Origin: Haplomitrium mnioides
Taxonomy: Eukaryota; Marchantiophyta; Haplomitriopsida; Calobryales
Direction: 5' to 3'
Length of the DNA stretch: 64,000 nucleotides
Assembly: GCA_049999725.1 (NCBI GenBank)
Contig: JBNGIS010017803.1
Coordinates: 1 to 64,000, forward strand
Below the pieces are notes generated by a model. It did not search any database, had not been told where the DNA came from, and saw only the letters and a program-made list of their open reading frames with translations. Position 1 is the first letter of the stretch. Every line of letters begins with the position of its first letter. The position numbers and the translations under genes are program-made. Of this stretch, positions 1 through 10,488 are shown piece by piece.

Positions 1-398
1 ATGTCTATGCGCGCATAGAGTTTGTGCAACCAAACATATTTGAAAATAGTTTCTTCTAATGTGTATTTCAATTTTTGGACTTCAAATTGCAATCAATAAT
101 AAATGTAATTTTCTTGTGAAATCTTACCATAATTTTTATACTTTTCATTGATTTCAAGTTTTCTAATATTTTCATGAAAACTTAGAATGTTGTTTGATTT
201 TGCATAATGAAATTGACTCTTGCTTTAACATCCTTGTTGAAATGACCAAAAAATGAACCTCAGAAACTCATGTACTTTTTGTGTTTAAAAATAACTTCAT
301 TTTTTCTGTATTTTGAACTCAAAAACCACAATTTTTCCTTTTAAGAAAAAGATTACTATTTTGAGTAGCTTGTTCTTGGTTCAAAGTAGCGGATGTTA
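1..398 (+). mobile_element. 3' terminal fragment of the two-gene DNA transposon (copy E0)
   Basis: This stretch matches 6438-6829 closely in the same orientation and 59148-59500 in the opposite orientation. In those copies it is the 3' end of the DUF7869-like gene side. It opens with the ATGCGCGCAT palindrome and ends with the family terminal motif, here GGTTCAAAGTAGCGGATGTT at 379-398. The DNA after 398 belongs to another copy of the same family in a different register, so this is an end-to-end junction. It contains no reading frame. The body of the copy lies left of the window. Confidence 0.7.
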
Positions 399-469
399 TA
401 GGAGAAAAAACCCTCAAGTCAATCTAAGCAATGATTTGAGAGTCCTAAATAGCATAGACATTGGAGTCG

Positions 470-790
470 AAACTAAGATAGACATTAAAGTCCATATGCG
501 CATGGACATTGAAGTCAAGACGCGCTTGGACATTGAAGTCCATGCGTGCATGGACATTGAAGTCCAAATGCACTTGGACATTGAAGTCCATGCGCGCATG
601 GACATTGAAGTCCACGCGTCTGGACTCTCAAGTCCAGGTTGGCATTGATTTCAATCTCAAAACGCAAGGACTTGAAATGGAAGCGTGCTTGGACTATATA
701 GTTCATGCGCGCAAGGACTAGATAGTCCCTTACGAGCTTGGACTAGAGAGTCTTTGCGCACACAGACTTGATAGTCCATCCGCATATGGA
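470..790. repeat. 24-bp tandem array M1 of alternating palindromes
   Basis: About a dozen degenerate 24-bp units have the pattern GACATTGAAGTCC followed by ATGCGCGCAT. Each unit holds two inverted-repeat elements: the perfect palindrome ATGCGCGCAT and a GGAC..GTCC stem. Because 24 is a multiple of three, an open frame of 8-residue repeats runs through it by chance. The array sits in the second intron of the minus-strand gene of E1, at the same place as the array at 43600-43890 in the other copy. Confidence 0.85.
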
Positions 791-884
791 CTTATAATCA
801 TTTTTATTCCAACAAAAGTTAATCTATATAAACTTCAATGCAACTCTAGAAAAATAAATGTAGAATGGGAAAAAAAAAACTTAC

Positions 885-3223
885 CAAAAGCTTCTCAAAA
901 TTGGAGAAAAATGGAGACATCTTTGACTCCTCGGTGTGTAGAGAATACTCCTCTCTTGCTTCTTCCTAGGAGCTGCAGTAGACTTCAGAGCAAAAAGACT
1001 TAACCATGATTGCTAAAACTTTATGTCTCTCCAGTTTGTGAGTCATTTCTTCAATTAAAGCTCTTTGGCTTCCACGTGTTTCAAAACAGAAATTTTAACT
1101 TTGTCAGAAAGACCGTGAAGGGACCTCCAAGGTGTCATTTTCATATTCTGCATTCTTAGTGATCCTTTGTCCTTAGGCTTCTGGCCCTTCACCGTATTTT
1201 TCCCCCACATAAAAAAAATGCTATGTTGTAAATACTAGAGCTCACCACTTTGGAACGCTAGTTGGAACCAAATTTCTTGAGAAGTGGTTATCTTCTCAAG
1301 AGTCGACTTCAGCTTGATCTCAAGGGTCTCCAACACCAGCTCTCTTTTTAATTTCTAGGATGAAACCATCCTACTCTCCACAAACCTCTGATGCCAATAT
1401 TTAACCTTATGAATTGATGTCATTTCCAATTGGTATCTTTGGTCGTAATTGTCATATGTTGCAAATAATTAGGCTTCTATTGGTATTAAGCCCACGTACA
1501 TATAATAGTTGCGAAGCGACATCATTGGATTCTTCACTTTGTATTTGGTGATTAAAAGATGCCTTGCGACATCACTATAATTGCTTGCCTCTTGCAACCT
1601 CGTATCGATACTTGTCAGGGTTCCTCCGACCAAACTCTAACTTTTTCTTCAACCCATACTTCGAGTCAACGACAACAATAAAAAAGTATACACATATTTG
1701 TTGAGCATTCTCTGTACCAGAAGCTCAACAAAGTCTTCATTCAACCTCATAATCTAGAATAGCCCCCAGCTATCCATTCCAAGTTTTGGAAGATTTAAAT
1801 TCTCCAACCGAATTGTAATAGTTTCCTCTCCGACTCTACATTGCTGGATTGTAGACTCCTGATTTTATTTTTGTCTTCTTCAGACATTGTCTAAGGGTCC
1901 ACTTATTCACGCTCCTAAAATGTTTGCATCTCCTTATACGATTGTCTTTTAGCTCTTGAGGTTGGAGCCCAAACTTGCTCCGACTTTGCTTCCTCCCTTG
2001 AGCTGCTTGGTGATGAAGACGAAGGGGCCGAAGATAACCTTGTTGGAGAGTGGGAGGGGGCTGGCTCCTCCTCAATAATGGTTGTGGGAACATGCTTCTT
2101 CTTTGGGACAACATGTTTCTTCTTTTTTGGAGCCTTGATTGGCTCCACCGTAATTCTCTTTTTGGCAGCTGATGGTCCTGGTGTTGTTGCCGTTGACATG
2201 GTCACCGCGCTTGGATGTGGCACCAGCTACTGAATATGGAATCTTTGCTTTTGATTCAATAGCTTGATGTTAATGACTAGCTTGATGAAGTCCTGCTCAA
2301 CACTCTTTGCGTCCGGGTAGGCATCAACAAAGTCTGCCAAATATTGAGTAAACTAAAAACAAATTTAACAAACGATCAGACATGTTACACAAAAAAGGCT
2401 CATATATTTAAAAGGAATTTAAACTTCTGAACTTGCAGTCTAAGCTACGAAAGGACTCGGAGTCCATCCTCGCATGGACTCCAAGTCCAAGCGTGCATGG
2501 ACTCAAAGTTGTTGTGCTTGGGCTCTTGAGTCCATGCCCGGATTGACTCTGGAGTCCCATTGCTCTAGGACTCATGAGTCCTTGTGCACATGGACTCGAA
2601 GTCCCTCCGCACCTAGAATCCAAAGTCCATGCTCGCATGGACTCCAGAGTCCATACGCGCATTGACTCTTGAGTCCATGCACTCTGGACTTGAAAGTATC
2701 TGCGCGCATGGACTCCCAAGTCCTGGTAAGCTTGGACTCCGAGTCCTTGCAAGCACTAAGTTAACTCGAAACTCCATGCGCGCAAAGGCTTTGGAGTCCA
2801 TGTGCACATGGTGTTCCAAGTTAGTGCTAAAAGAAAAAAATGAAAAATAGTTTTCAGATCTTACCTTGTTGCTGTCCTTTGCCGACTGTAGATGCTTGGT
2901 GAAGAAGTCCTCTAATTCATCTGCGCAAAGAAAAATCGTTTTCTAGAGGCCCTGTACAAGGTAATGCTATCCATTTACTGCACAAGCAGCCTGATGTAGG
3001 CTTGCTGCCCCTCTTTAATCATGGTTATTTGGACCAGAAGGCCCAAGTTATATTTCTCACCTTCACCAACAATAAGATAAAGTTGTTGATCAATGTCTTT
3101 CATGTTGCGGCAATTAAGTAGCCATTCCTAGTCTAAATTTTGTGGCTCTAAAACCTTCAGCACATCCGCATACCTATAAGGCTTTAATTGAGCTGGTTTG
3201 GGAACATTGACCTGTGCTAACAT
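885..3223 (-). pseudogene. 5' exons of the methyltransferase-side gene of copy E1 (truncated)
   Basis: Exon 1 runs from an ATG at 3223 down to 2865 (donor AAG/GTAAG). Exon 2 runs from 2352 (acceptor TTTTTAG) down to 885 (donor TTTTG/GTAAG). The same boundaries are present in the plus-strand copy at 41341-41686 and 42060-43509. Exon 1 starts MLAQVNVPKPAQLKPYRY and contains GEGEKYNLG and QITMI blocks shared with the other copy. Exon 2 contains a lysine-rich and serine-rich stretch around 2223-1915 (KKKKHVVPKKK), probably a disordered nuclear segment. I do not recognise a domain in these two exons. Several stop codons and frame changes interrupt the frame (for example after EPQNLD at 3128). The exons with the methyltransferase-like motifs are absent because the copy is cut at 399. 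Confidence 0.55.
2440..2810. repeat. 24-bp tandem array M2 of alternating palindromes
   Basis: Units such as CATGGACTCCAGAGTCC plus ATACGCG repeat every 24 bp across this interval, within the first intron (2353-2864) of the minus-strand gene of E1. The GGACTC..GAGTCC stem alternates with a degenerate TGCGCGCA core. The first intron of the other copy carries an equivalent array at 41740-41945, so the array is a fixed part of the intron. Confidence 0.85.
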
Positions 3224-3681
3224 TTTTCCAAAAGTAAAAACTGGAAAAATTTGAGGGCAAAAAACCGACAAACAAAAGTTGACAAAAAACGAACGATTGA
3301 AAATGGAAAAATAACAAGAAATTGCAAAAACGGCAATGACAAGAAAAAAAAAACTAGAAAGTGAACTCGCAACAATGGAAAGAAACTTTCCATTATCGCT
3401 AATTTTATACGTGAATTTCAAAAAATACGTTTCCCACCAAAAAATGATTTCCGGTTCTCTTGACACGTAGGTTCACATGGTGAAAAAAAAGCTAGTATAT
3501 AAGGCATTGCTTGTTTTCACCTTTTCAAATTTTATTTTCCATTTTTTTTCACAAAAGTTCACAATTTTGTCATTTTGTGAAATCGCTCTAAAAAACACTT
3601 ATTTTAGATAGTCCGTTAGAGATTGACAATATTTGTTAAAATAGTTTCTTCAAATAGTTGATTTTTTGGTAAGCTTTATCA
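3224..3681. promoter_or_regulatory. Shared divergent promoter region between the two transposon genes
   Basis: This 458-bp interval separates the head-to-head starts at 3223 (minus) and 3682 (plus). It is AT-rich and contains TATATAAGG at 3495-3503, a plausible TATA element for one of the two genes. An imperfect inverted repeat around TCACAAAAGTTC..TTTTGTGA lies at 3550-3583. The minus-gene side is conserved with 40997-41340 in copy E3. No transcription start can be fixed from sequence. Confidence 0.4.
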
Positions 3682-5264
3682 ATGGCTGAAGTTTCCAAAT
3701 GTAAGAAGAGGTTAGAATTCCAAGATTCATGTTCACAAAAAAGTGTTACTTTTGATCGACAACTAGAGATTTGCTCAAATCGCAATGGGTAAGCAATGGA
3801 CTATCCAAAGCGCCAAGTGTGATGGCAAGTATATTGGGGAAAGAGATGGATTTTGTTGAATCAGATAGCTCTACATGGGAAGTTCGAGAAGGTGAAGCGT
3901 ATGCGGGTATAGGATCATGGATTGGACCCTATACGTGCATAGGGTCCAAGAGTGAATCCAATACGTGCATAGGAACAAGGAGTGAACAAGTTGCGCGCAA
4001 AGGATCAAAGAGGGAACCCAGCGCCTAAAGAGGATCCAAGACTCAACTTTTTGAAGGCCTTTGATCTTTGTTGTCGATCAAGCAATCAAAGTTGAATTTG
4101 TCTCTTGACTACTCCAGCATATCAACAAAAAGATGTTCAACTCAAAATTTCTTGACTGTTGTGGACTTTTCTTTGTCCTCATCTAATGAAGACCTCAAAA
4201 TTCAAGATCAAAATATGTTTGTCCAAAACACAAAAAGCATAGGATCAATGGACGGTTTCAATTTTGGGGTTGAATGGCTATCCCCAATAGCACCACTCAA
4301 ACAATGGGTGATTTCAATTCAAGTTTACCCTTGCAATGAGATTAGAAAATCTAAAACAAACCAAATTCTTTCAGAGGAGTCTTCATATGACAGTTTGGGA
4401 AATGACTCTAGCAAAGAGTTTCAATCAATAAATACTTTGTTGGAGTTATCGCTATGGGCATTGATTATGTTACAAATTTTTTTTCCTAATATTCAAGATA
4501 TTGATGAAGATTTTGTTCCAGCATGGTGCAATTCTCCCAATCCTCAAGAAGGACCTCATTTCTTGAAAACTTATTGCGAAGGAACAAACAGTATTTACAA
4601 TGATGATCAAGATCTTCAAGAAGATAAATTATCTCCGATTGCTAGATTCATCTACAAGCCGAATTGACCAGCACAACATAAAAATTCTTTGTCTAGGCCA
4701 AAGCCCAAATGGGTAAACACCTTACGTGAAAATTCTTTCCGGAAAGTTCATCATGATGAGAGCTTTGTGAAGAAAAAGCTTGATCCAATGTCAATTTCTA
4801 AATTGAAGAGAATTTTATGTTGTCAAAATAATTGCTTATCATTGTGCAAGATAGACTTTTTGAAAGTTGTAAGAGAAATGTATTTTTGACAAAGCATTAA
4901 GAATTGACATATCACATTGCAGTGGGGAATACCAAGAAAAGACTCTGATGTTGACAATTGGTTCACTCTACTCGGTGGTACCGTTGTCTATAGAAGAACC
5001 TTCAAATTAATATTGTCAGTAAAGAATGATGTAATCGAAAGGATTCAAAATCACAAAAACGTAGATACTAGAGTCATTTTTGGAAAAAGAGAACTATATG
5101 CTAAAGAAGTATTCGTGCATGAGTGGATGAATATTTTTTTTCATGGACATTGTGAGAGAATGCCTACTCACGAAGTTTATAGCTTGCCCGATAATTTTAC
5201 AAATGGGAAGTTTATGACTACTATACAACTTACTTGAAAGAGAAGGATCCCAATTGCATTCTTA
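3682..5264 (+). pseudogene. DUF7869-like transposase-candidate gene, core deleted (copy E1)
   Basis: The frame starts at ATGGCTGAAGTTTCC (3682) and passes through at least four reading-frame changes or stops (near 3787, 4027, 4665 and 4889). Recognisable parts in order are: 30-bp-encoded repeats at 3895-4030; an acidic and serine-rich segment ending in LSPIARFIYKPN; the block RPKPKWVNTLREN; a Cys block CCQNNCLSLCKIDFLK; the block ITLQWGIPRK..LLGGTVVYRR; and HCERMPTHEVYSLPDNFT followed in another frame by VYDYYTTYLKEKDPN. The same order appears in the minus-strand copy at 63478-64000. It resembles the N-terminal part of DUF7869-family proteins (Cys cluster, then an MP....LP....VY..Y block), as I remember that family. 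The DN..ENKN and GHTH core is missing: the sequence jumps near 5265 straight into the 3' region. Confidence 0.55.
3890..4035 (+). repeat. 30-bp in-frame tandem array near the start of the DUF7869-like gene
   Basis: Four to five 30-bp units encode 10-residue repeats of the form (C)IGSKSESNT. Each unit has a TACGTGCATAGG core related to the ATGCGCGCAT palindrome. The next copy (6870-6990) has the same array in the same place with the same period. The repeat therefore belongs to the gene and keeps its reading frame. Confidence 0.75.
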
Positions 5265-6437
5265 GTTTTTTGGGAAATTGTTGAATTTATCTGCCACCTT
5301 GAATGTTTTTGTGTAAATCATTCCAAGTTGAATGTTATTCTCTGTAAATGAAACTTGAATCTTTAGTTATTATTTTCATTTGGTTTGTAAAATATTTTCT
5401 TATCCAAAATGTAAGTATGTTGTTTCCTACTTTAGTGCTTGCTAGAAGAGCTTAAGGTTATTGTATTGCTAAAGCATCTACCCAAATCGACTACTTATCT
5501 TTTGCTTATAAGGACTTTGATGTATAACTGAAAACTTTCGACCTGCTTTGACTTAGATATAGAGCTTTATATCTGTTTTACTTTTAGATTTCGAATTAGA
5601 AAACAAAATCTTTAGCGTGCGTAGAGTTTGTTGCAAAAAATAGAACCTTTAGCGCTTGTATTCTTGGTTGTAGAAGTCTGAACCCTATACGCGCATAAAC
5701 TTTGATTCGCAAGTCAAAATGTCGTGTGTGCAAAAACTCTCCTACAGAATCTAAAACCTAGGTTCTTGATAGTCTTTGTTGTGGAGTGTTCAGATGGTGA
5801 GCTCGGATTCCTCTGCGCGCATAGACTTTGAGGTGGAGTGTTCAGATGGTAAGATCGGATTCTTATGTGCGCATAGACTTTGGGGTGGAGTGTTCAGGTG
5901 TTGAGCTTGTATTCCTATGCACGCATAGACTTTGAGGTGGAAGTTGAAGCTTTCCTTACGTTCTACTTCTCATATACAACCCTCAAGCTTGTACATACAA
6001 AGACTATCAGTTAGAACTTAAATTCTACACTGGTCAAGGACTCTCTTGTAGAACCCGAAACCTTTGTTTGGTAGAATCTAGTCAAAAAATTGAAGATGTT
6101 TCTTGCTTACACTCTTAATTCAATCTCCCTAGCCACTACCTTTTTGATTTTGAACTATAACTCCTTTGTGTATATGCTTCTCTGAATTATAAATATTTTA
6201 AAATGCTGAAACCTTTTTTTTATACATTTTTTAACTTCTGCGTGCATAGATTTTCAACTACAAATAAAATCTTCTTTCTTGATTGAACTTGAAAATAAAG
6301 CTTCTAAATCCATGCAGTGTTTCATTTTGTTGGTTTTTGTATCTACGATTGCATAATCATTCCCTTGACTTCTAGTTTTCTTGGGCATTTTCCTCATGTT
6401 TTCTTATTTTTTTCCAAAAAATAAGTTTCAAAGAGCA
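5265..6437 (+). other. 3' region of the DUF7869-like gene of E1, with palindrome-bearing repeats
   Basis: After the internal deletion near 5265 the sequence aligns with the 3' part of the minus-strand copy (60540 down to about 59500). There is no long frame. Between about 5600 and 5960, units of about 52 bp repeat, each with a GCGCATAGACTTTG core followed by GAGGTGGAGTGTTCAG. These are the 3'-end version of the family's palindrome arrays. The equivalent in the reverse copy lies at 59940-60240. Confidence 0.55.
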
Positions 6438-6829
6438 CGATGTCTATGCGCGCATAGAGTTTGTGCAACCAAACATATTTTTAAATGGTTTTTTTTACAT
6501 GTATTTCAAATTTTGGGCTTCAAATTGTAAACAATGATAAATGCAAGTTTCCTGTGAAAACTTGCCATAATTTTTATACTTTTCATCGATTTTGATATTT
6601 CCAACATTTTCATAAAACTTAGAATATTGTTTGATTTTGCATAATAAAATTGACTCTTGCTCTATCATCCTTGTTAAAATGGCTAAAATGAAGCTCAAAA
6701 ACTCACATGCTTTTTGTTTTTAAAAATTACCTTGTTTTCTCTGTTGTTTTAGCTCAAAAACCACGTTTTTCCTATTAAAAAAAGGTTCATGTTTTGAGTA
6801 GCTTGTTCCTGGTTTAAAGTAGCGGTTGT
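6438..6829 (+). repeat. 3' terminal repeat of copy E1
   Basis: This is a direct repeat of 1-398 with small substitutions and indels. It starts at the ATGTCTATGCGCGCAT block and ends in GAGTAGCTTGTTCCTGG and TAAAGTAGCGGTTGTT. Its outermost 40-50 bp reappear at 46140-46183, at the opposite end of the element model, which makes them a candidate terminal inverted repeat. The reverse copy ends at 59148 with AACAACTGCTACTTTGAAC. Confidence 0.65.
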
Positions 6830-7760
6830 TGCCAATTGTTGAACAAGATACATCAACAGAGGAAGATTGAATGAGTGAACCATATGCGCGCATAGGATCA
6901 AGAAGTGAATCCAATGTACATATAGGATCAAGTAGTGAATCCAACGCGCACATGGGATTAATAAGTGAGCTCAATGCACATAGGATCCAAGACTCAACCT
7001 TCTGCACATATGCGATCAAAGTTTACTCCATTTGGTGTTTACTCCAATAGGTCAACAGACCTACGTTCAAGTCACAATTTTGAAAAAGGTTGTGGAGCTT
7101 TCTCTGTCACCAGCAAATGACGATAACAATGTTCAAGATACAAATCTATTTGTTCAAAAGACAAAAGCATAGAATCGAATGACTGTTTCAATTTTGGAGG
7201 TGATACCATATCACCGTTGGCACTACTCATACAAGAAGTAAGTTTTAAGCAAGTTGGACCTCTAAGTAAGAATGGAAGATCCTCTCGAAACAAAAATCAT
7301 TTGGAGTAATCTTGAGACAAAATTTTATGCAATGATTCAAGCAAAGAGTTTTAGTCACTAAATATTTCTCTATAGTCATCTCCAAGAGCACCAATTTTTT
7401 TACAAAGAACGCTTACTTTTGCTCAAGATTTTGATGAAGATTCTATTTTGGCATGGTTTAGCTCTTCTACATCTCAAAATGGTCTATATATATCAAAAAC
7501 ATATTTCAAGAGAACAAAAATGTTTTCAATGATGCACAAGATAATGCTTTATCTCTGATGGCTAGATTCCTCTTCAAACCCAATCAACCAAAAAACCATA
7601 AAAGTTCTTTGTGTAGGCCAAAACCCATACGGGTAAATACTTTATGTGATAATTCTCTACCAAAATTCCATCATGACAAGAGCTTTGTAAGAAAAAACTC
7701 AATCCGATATCAATTTTGAAATTGAGAAGAATTTCATGTTATCAAAATAATTGACATTGT
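6830..7760 (+). pseudogene. Truncated N-terminal copy E2 of the DUF7869-like gene
   Basis: It begins directly after the terminal motif of E1. It contains the 30-bp in-frame array (6870-6990: CATAGGATCAAGAAGTGAAT-type units), then segments homologous to 4040-4890 of E1. These include the equivalents of the LSPIAR block and of RPKPKWVNTL (around 7610-7640). All frames are broken by stops and single-base indels. Homology fades after about 7755. The protein core and the terminal region are absent. It is a dead fragment in the same orientation as E1. Confidence 0.5.
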
Positions 7761-8449
7761 GGGAAAAATCCATAAATTGTATTGGAGTCTCACAAATGTA
7801 ACAAATTTTTTCCCTTTGAAACCTATGGTTATTATGATGCTCTTTTTACTAGAGTCAAAGCTTAGTTCTAGAGATGTTAAACTAAAACTTATTGAAAATA
7901 TCAATTACAACCATAGTAATATGAGCTACTTTCTTGCCTTCATCACTCACTCTCATGACAATGTATGTTAATCAAAACAAAAACAAAAACAAAAATGAAT
8001 CTATATTAGCAATCTTTATATTTAAATGATGTAAGTATAGACATCTTTATCAAACATGATCTATCACAAAAGAATTCTCTTATTAACAATTTTATTTTGT
8101 TGTTTACGAATTTCAAGCAAGTAAAAACTAGTATGGTATTGTATTGGTACATTTGACATACTAGGTTAGTCAAATTGTGCATTTTATACAAATTGGTATT
8201 TTGATGCTATATTTGGAGCCATATTTTGTAATTTATTACTAGTTGAAGAATTTATTTTAAAATTTTTGATAAATTTTAATATGTAAATCATAATATTTGC
8301 AATATTTAGAAACAAATTATTATTAACTATTGACTGTGACATGTTTTGAAAGTTATCAAAATTTAAATCTAATCAAACCAATTCTTTACTTCTATCAATA
8401 ATCCTCCTCGTACGAAGTCCAAACAAATACAACCAATAGATAGAGAAGA
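7761..8449. other. AT-rich stretch without recognisable features
   Basis: The stretch is strongly AT-rich with short open frames only (the longest is about 70 codons). An (AAAAAC)n-like run lies at 7976-7996. I see no domain, RNA gene or repeat relationship to the rest of the window. Confidence 0.5.
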
Positions 8450-8553
8450 TACAAACTAGATGACTTCAAGTAGAAACTAATGATCACAACGAAGCTNNNN
8501 NNNNNNTACAAACTAGATGACTTCAAGTAGAAACTAATGATCACAACGAAGCT
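8450..8553. other. 10-N assembly gap flanked by an identical 47-bp duplication
   Basis: Ns occupy 8497-8506. The 47 bases before the gap (8450-8496, TACAAACTAGATGACTTCAA...) are repeated exactly after it (8507-8553). This is what a scaffold join leaves when two overlapping contig ends were not merged. The duplication is probably artificial, and the true sequence probably has one copy and no gap. Confidence 0.85.
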
Positions 8554-10488
8554 CATGTAAGAGAAGTATGACTTCCACATCCAAAGAAACCACCATTTAT
8601 AAAAAAGTACAACTCATTGTCGCTATAGCTCATGAAGTATTCCAATCTAAGAAAAAGTAACTTGTAACCATATGACCTAAGTTCATTGCAACTCATTGCC
8701 TACATTTTGGGTCTCTGTACCATAAGCAATCATTGCTCTTGCAACTCAAGCTTTTGCCAACTCTTTGCTCTTTGTAACATCTAAGAAGTCCTACTTCACT
8801 ACATGTCTCAAAAGCCCAAATTAGTATGCAATGTTGTTTGAAAACTAATGATGAGACTAGTGAACCTACAAGTTCTACCCCACCTGCATTTTAGAGCCAC
8901 TATTATAATCAATATTGTAAATTTAAATAATAGGTGGTTTCATGATTGATGTCTATGTGGGTGGTACTCTAGCACAACACTACCCTTGAACCTCATAAGC
9001 AACATGATCCAAATTGGAAGATAACTCATGTTGACATTTGAGTTTACCAAACACTAAGATCAACTATAGGGACTACATCCTGCCTATCCAGAAGTACTCA
9101 TCAAATTTTAAATTTATAATGCAATATACTTGTGCACTAAGTACTTTTTTGTATGAGCTTATTCTAGCATTGCCCTATTTTAGAATTGGAGTCAGTTGGC
9201 ATGCATCCCTTGAGATGATCATCCTCAGCCCTATGGGGTCCACATTGCAACAATAAGGCTTACCTTCTTTATTCCATGTGACTTACTCAAATAAAATTTC
9301 AAACCCCAAACCTAAGAGAAACAATTTATCTCTTGATAATGACAAGTTCATCTCAGTATGATTTGTTCTTGGGCTTATCACCTCCACAACTCAAATTCTT
9401 CCTCTTTTCTTTAATCTATCAATCTTAACTCAACAAGGGCTGTAGTAGTATCTAAGTACACTACTCTGGCATATAGTAAATTTAAACAAAATCCCTACCT
9501 TGATTTGTCAACTTCCATTCTTTGTGACAATTTCTTCTTTGGCAAGTTGCTCCTGTAGAGTTATTTGTTGCTATACCTGCAAACCAGATTCATGATACTA
9601 CATAAAATTAAATAACAATTCCAAAAACAGTCTTACAAACAAGGATGGTGATATCATCTGTGGTGTCTAATGGACAACAGAAAACAACCACATGTTTCCA
9701 CATGAATAACTCAACATGCCATGCTCATAGTGGCTCCCTGGAACCTACAGTGCCAGGCACAAAGGCAGTACACATGGCACAGGCCAGCTAGACCTCTTAA
9801 GTTAGATTTTATTTTTTTGAAGAGGGGAGGGGGGGGGGAGACTCTTTAGAGAGAACTACTTTAGTCTTCATGCTATTTGTGTCATATTTTGTTGTATAGA
9901 GCATACTTCCATCATTTACTAGTGTCAGGTTAGCTCTTAATGTCTGAATGGAATTCTCTCATTTCAAGGCCAAAAGTCGAAGTCATCAATTTTGATCTTT
10001 CTCTGTCCATTTCTCTTTCATTTCTTTGACACTTTCGAACAGCCCAGGTCTATCCTCGCCATTCTCTCATTAATTCAAAGACTTTTCTGCAGCTCATATC
10101 AGAATGCTGTGCATCTACTTCATGCTGCCTGCAAATGTTCAACACAAGAGTGCAATCTCCAAGGAGGTGGACTTTAAAGAAAGCATGAATGGATGGCACA
10201 TCAACTCCCAACACATTATCTTAGTGCAGAGAATTGTCTAACCAAACATAGGCAGTGGACTGGACACCATTAGATACCAATTCTAAAGTATGCAAAGACT
10301 CTTCATATTAAACTTAAATTAACTGCTTCAAAAACTAGTCTATTCACAACCAGAGACAAGAAAATTGCTTTGTCGAATGATGGACTTTCTATCATGAAGA
10401 TAAAGCAGGTTGGCATGCAAACAATGTGAATTTTCATTACCATTTGTAAACCGACATTAAAGTTCAGAGTTTGGTTAAGGGGTTAAGA
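8554..10488. other. 3' flank of the H+-ATPase gene, no gene recognised
   Basis: There are no frames above about 72 codons and no recognisable domain. A G-rich run lies at 9823-9839. The part next to 10488 should hold the 3' UTR and polyadenylation region of the minus-strand ATPase gene. I could not fix a poly(A) site. Confidence 0.4.

Larger units (their letters stand above)
399..6829 (+). mobile_element. Left-truncated copy E1 of the two-gene DNA transposon
   Basis: E1 carries two divergent genes. Exons 1 and 2 of the methyltransferase-side gene lie on the minus strand (3223 to 885). The DUF7869-like gene starts at 3682 on the plus strand. The methyltransferase half is homologous, in inverted orientation, to 40997-43900, and shares both splice donors with it. 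The DUF7869-like half is homologous to the minus-strand copy at 59148-64000. E1 is cut on the left at 399 inside the second intron of the methyltransferase-side gene, so the methyltransferase exons are missing. On the right it ends at the motif TAAAGTAGCGGTTGTT (6814-6829). Its DUF7869-like gene has lost the central core by an internal deletion near 5265. E1 is therefore non-autonomous. Confidence 0.65.

Noticed and set aside
313-648. 111-codon plus-strand frame with 8-residue MDIEVHAR-type repeats
   Set aside because: It runs through the 24-bp array M1 inside an intron of a minus-strand gene. A 24-bp period keeps any frame open, on both strands.
3895-4030. CRISPR-like array (regular repeats and spacers)
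   Set aside because: This is a plant nuclear sequence. The repeats are contiguous degenerate minisatellite units without unique spacers or cas genes.
8450-8553. Tandem 47-bp duplication as a biological repeat
   Set aside because: It is exact and centred on the N gap, so an assembly artefact is the simpler reading.
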